Below, piece after piece: positions 61,285-64,000 of a stretch of DNA of 64,000 nt (position 1 is its first letter; each line of letters opens with the position of its first letter). Origin of the DNA: Sphingobacterium hotanense. GTDB lineage: Bacteria > Bacteroidota > Bacteroidia > Sphingobacteriales > Sphingobacteriaceae. The position numbers and the translations under genes were made by a program. The stretch is from NCBI RefSeq assembly GCF_008274825.1, contig NZ_CP030848.1:1984001-2048000 (forward strand). The letters are read 5' to 3'. Under the pieces are notes generated by a model that saw only the letters and a list, made by a program, of their open reading frames with translations, had not been told where the DNA came from and did no database searches.

Positions 61285-62784
61285 TTATCGTTTATCCCAC
61301 CAAACTTTCGAAAGGAAGGAATCACCATTGCTCATTCGTCCGACCGCTTCGTCATAGTTTGCTTTGTTCAATTCTGACTCATCGCTGGAATAGATGGCAC
61401 GACGCGGAATTTGTCCGTTTGTCGAACCTGGATTTGGACCAGCCGTTAGGCGAGGGTATCCTGTTCGTCGCCACTCGGAGAATGCCTCCATATTACGACC
61501 AAACAGATGAATCCATTTTTGAGTGGCTATTTTCTCCATCTTTTGATCGTTTGATAGTCCTGTCAATGCTAGGACGTTCTGCTCGTAAGTCGCAGGAAGA
61601 GTGGAAAGGTTATAAGGTGGCAATGCTGCCGCCGCCTTTACTCCATTCAAGAAATTGCTCTCTACATCCCCCGCGCTCAATCCCCATCCAAGGATAGCGG
61701 CTTCTGCTTTATAGAAACAAACGTCCGAATAAGTTAAAGCATATACAGGAATTGGTGTGAAGCTTTGACTGAAATAGGTAGCTCTATTCGGTGTGGAGTA
61801 ATTCGCCCGAATCAACTGTGATAGCTGATTGTCTGTCAATGCAACGCCGATCCCTTGATAGGTTGTGTTTCCATTGATCGTAACGGGCTCTGCCAGTAAA
61901 GGAAGGCGAGGGTCGTTATACTCTTTTAATTTATCGACTAAGGTATTAGCGAGGTACCTTAAATCGGCACTACCTGTTGTCAACTGTCTTAAAATAGGAT
62001 TTTGATTCTCAGCTTGTGCATTGTTGAAAGTTGCAACAGCAGCGTTATCTGCGTTGCTGCTTAATAAGCCGTAGCTAGAACCTATCGCTTCCGTTACTGT
62101 TTGCTGTGCTAAGCTCGCGTTAGCATAACGGATGCGCATTCCCAAGCGAAGCTTTAGGGAGTTTCCAAATTTCTTCCATTTGTCGATGTTTCCAGCATAG
62201 AAGAAATCAGAAGTGCCGTAGCTGGCGTCGCCTGTCGTTAATTTGCCCAATGCTGCATTTAACTTCAGAATTAAAGCCGGATAGATGTCCTCTTGTTTGT
62301 CGAACTTTGGAGTTCTGTTAATTTCGGTGCTCGACTTTGTAATTTCCGAGAAAGGGATATCTCCAAAAAGATCCGTTAGACGTTGGAAAAGGAATACCTC
62401 ATAAATTTCTGCGATAGCCAGTTTACTTCTCCCTGCGGGATCATTTTCTAGACCTTTGAGCTCTTCGCGAATTTGTGCAATATTTCTAAATAACTGATAA
62501 TGCTGCGACCAGATTAGGTTTTCAGGACCTTCAAAATATCTTGAAACAGGGACAACCGGACCGCCTGCCCAATGTTGGATCCATGAACCAAATTTAGTGT
62601 TCGGGAGCTCACCAGATTCTTGAAAAGTACCATCACGTAATACGCGGGCCATTAAAAGTGCGGGGTCGACTTCGGTCACCGAAGTCGGGGGAGTGTTTAT
62701 TCTTTCGAAATCCTTTGTACATGACGCCGATGTCATCAATAGGGCGCCGATGCTTATATAGGTGATATATTTTAGAGTTTTCAT
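61285..62784 (-). CDS. SusD/RagB-like lipoprotein (SusD-like type 2)
   Basis: 499 residues from the ATG at 62784, where a lipoprotein signal begins (ISIGALLMTSASC, then TKDFERINTPPTSVTEVDPALLMA). The frame is open a little further but that part overlaps the SusC gene. The sequence LAIAEIYEVFLFQRLTDLFGDIPFSE and KKFGNSLKLRLGMRIRYANASLAQQTV are hallmarks of the SusD-like type 2 group. QKWIHLFGRNMEAFSEWRRTGYPRL near the C-terminus is also typical. It pairs with the partial SusC upstream. No substrate enzymes of this locus are visible before the window ends. Confidence 0.94.
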   Translation of the reverse strand: MKTLKYITYISIGALLMTSASCTKDFERINTPPTSVTEVDPALLMARVLRDGTFQESGELPNTKFGSWIQHWAGGPVVPVSRYFEGPENLIWSQHYQLFRNIAQIREELKGLENDPAGRSKLAIAEIYEVFLFQRLTDLFGDIPFSEITKSSTEINRTPKFDKQEDIYPALILKLNAALGKLTTGDASYGTSDFFYAGNIDKWKKFGNSLKLRLGMRIRYANASLAQQTVTEAIGSSYGLLSSNADNAAVATFNNAQAENQNPILRQLTTGSADLRYLANTLVDKLKEYNDPRLPLLAEPVTINGNTTYQGIGVALTDNQLSQLIRANYSTPNRATYFSQSFTPIPVYALTYSDVCFYKAEAAILGWGLSAGDVESNFLNGVKAAAALPPYNLSTLPATYEQNVLALTGLSNDQKMEKIATQKWIHLFGRNMEAFSEWRRTGYPRLTAGPNPGSTNGQIPRRAIYSSDESELNKANYDEAVGRMSNGDSFLSKVWWDKR

Positions 62785-62797
62785 TGTTTTTATTGAT

Positions 62798-64000
62798 TTA
62801 CAGGCCCATTGATAAATTAATTCCAAAGTTTCGCATCATTGGAAGAGATGTGGACTCAATACCAATCGATGAGTTATGCACGTTAAACGATGCCGATTCA
62901 GGTGAGAATCCATCTGTTTTTCGTTGGAAATAGAATAGGTTTCTTCCGTAAACTCCAAGCTTTAAGTTCTTCACTGCTTTATGAGGAAGGAAGCTCTTCG
63001 GAAGGTTGTAGGATAGGCTGATTTCACGCATCGCGATATAGCTCATATCGTTGATCATCTCTTCAGATACCATGACTTCTTTATCGCTGGCGACCATGTT
63101 CCAGTAATCCTGTGCATTTACCTGTTTGCTGTTTTCTACTCCCGTGCTTACCCACTGGCCGTTTCCGTTCTGAGAAGCTACCATCCCTGAAGCCACATAA
63201 GTTCCATCACGACCCTCCAAAGTTTTCTTTGAAGTACCATAGATAATCTGCTCGCGATTAGATTGTGAGAAGATAATGCCACCCTGGCGAATATCCACCA
63301 ATACATGTAATGCAAATCCTTTATAACGTAAGTTATTGGAAAATCCGCCAATCCAATCCGGTTGAGCATTGCCTAAATCCGTTTCCACGCGGCCGGATGT
63401 ACGAAGTGGTAAACCTGTATTTGGATCGATCAATCTATTGCCAGCGTCATCTTTAATCCATGCGAATTGCGTACCGATCAATTGCCCGAAAGGTTTTCCA
63501 ACTTCGGCTACAACGTTGATACCTCTGTCCGTTGCCAATAAGAAAGTTTCTACGCCCGGATAAAGCGATTCTACTTTATTGCGGTTTCTGTTAAAGTTAA
63601 ATTGACTGGTCCATTCGAAGTTTTCCGTTTTTACAGGAGTACCCGATACGACAAATTCAAAGCCTTTATTGGAGATTTCACCTGCATTGATCCTATTCTT
63701 GACATACAAGCTTGACGGCGAAATAGGAACATCTAAGATTTGATTCTTCGTACGTGCTTCATAGTAAGTAAAGGATAGCGACAATCTGCTTGATAGGAAC
63801 CTAAAGTCCGCACCGGCCTCAATAGAGGTCGTCAACTCATTCTTTAGGTCCGGATCAGGAATGATCTCTGTATAAGACGCCATCGGAATACCGCCATGCG
63901 TGTACTGATTCAGACTATAGGCACCAGTCAACTGATACGGATTCCCTGAACTACCGGCTTGTGCCCAAGACGCTCTGATTTTAGCATAAGGCATTGTCGA
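62798..64000 (-). CDS. SusC/RagA-family TonB-dependent receptor, C-terminal part (runs off the window)
   Basis: About 400 C-terminal residues of a SusC barrel; the frame stays open to the window end. Typical barrel-half signatures are KIRASWAQAGSSGNPY, NELTTSIEAGADFRFLSSRLSLSFTYYE, ISNKGFEFVVSGTPV, LGNAQPDWIGGFSNNLRYKGFALHVLVDIRQGG and the C-terminal strand RNFGINLSMGL. The plug and any STN domain lie outside. The SusD gene starts 13 bp after its stop codon, so they form the usual SusC-SusD pair. Confidence 0.95.
   Translation of the reverse strand, partial: STMPYAKIRASWAQAGSSGNPYQLTGAYSLNQYTHGGIPMASYTEIIPDPDLKNELTTSIEAGADFRFLSSRLSLSFTYYEARTKNQILDVPISPSSLYVKNRINAGEISNKGFEFVVSGTPVKTENFEWTSQFNFNRNRNKVESLYPGVETFLLATDRGINVVAEVGKPFGQLIGTQFAWIKDDAGNRLIDPNTGLPLRTSGRVETDLGNAQPDWIGGFSNNLRYKGFALHVLVDIRQGGIIFSQSNREQIIYGTSKKTLEGRDGTYVASGMVASQNGNGQWVSTGVENSKQVNAQDYWNMVASDKEVMVSEEMINDMSYIAMREISLSYNLPKSFLPHKAVKNLKLGVYGRNLFYFQRKTDGFSPESASFNVHNSSIGIESTSLPMMRNFGINLSMGL

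Overview
The window is chromosomal DNA from a member of the Bacteroidota, most likely a Sphingobacteriaceae genome close to Sphingobacterium. The signs are two SusC/SusD-type outer-membrane loci, a FecR anti-sigma gene with an ECF sigma gene, many short secreted lipoproteins, TlpA-like redoxins with CXXC motifs, promoters of the TTTG-N18/19-TAnnTTTG type in front of the tRNA genes, an ISAon1-type transposase, and few Shine-Dalgarno-like sites. The genus is an inference from gene style, not from a database match.

Layout. 1-3.1 kb: a minus-strand group holding a partial gene (perhaps an L,D-transpeptidase), a Qnr-like pentapeptide-repeat protein, a Crp/Fnr regulator and a long RluA-type pseudouridine synthase. 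3.2-5.7 kb: aldo/keto reductase, Dps and a ZIP metal transporter. 5.7-10.6 kb: gyrA followed by two secreted TPR proteins; GyrA carries Leu where Ser83 of E. coli GyrA normally sits. 10.9-15.6 kb: serC-serA, then lysC-lysA. 15.55-17.34 kb: nested palindromic repeats split by an IS110-family element with a structured 3' non-coding end. 17.3-19.9 kb: clpB.

20.0-31.8 kb is one co-oriented locus: ECF sigma factor (interrupted by an in-frame TAA), FecR anti-sigma factor, SusC with an STN signalling domain, SusD, a DUF4843-type lipoprotein, a PKD-like lipoprotein, an M60-type metallopeptidase lipoprotein and a TlpA-like protein. It looks like a TonB-dependent uptake locus for a protein, peptide or glycoprotein substrate, with a damaged regulator.

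32.0-33.8 kb: tRNA-Thr, an ISAon1-type IS whose two frames overlap in a +1 arrangement, and tRNA-Ser(GCT). 33.9-39.3 kb: 7TM-HD phosphohydrolase, ribulose-phosphate epimerase, aconitase. 39.5-44.1 kb: M14 peptidase, DinB protein, a secreted NTF2-like protein, HxlR regulator and small unknowns. 44.1-44.9 kb: an orphan copy of the ISAon1 left end, tRNA-Ser(TGA) and tRNA-Arg(TCT).

44.9-51.1 kb is a region of unknown membrane and envelope proteins, including three consecutive 42-46-residue single-pass membrane proteins. 51.2-56.7 kb: bacillithiol-transferase-like protein, then gpsA-hemF and an M16 peptidase pair packed as an operon, and a DUF4870-type protein. 57-61.2 kb: a second TlpA-like protein, a 58-residue membrane/zinc-ribbon protein, an unknown, and a lipoprotein joining an endonuclease/exonuclease/phosphatase domain to six VCBS/FG-GAP-type repeats. 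61.3-64 kb: a second SusD and the C-terminal part of its SusC, which runs off the window.
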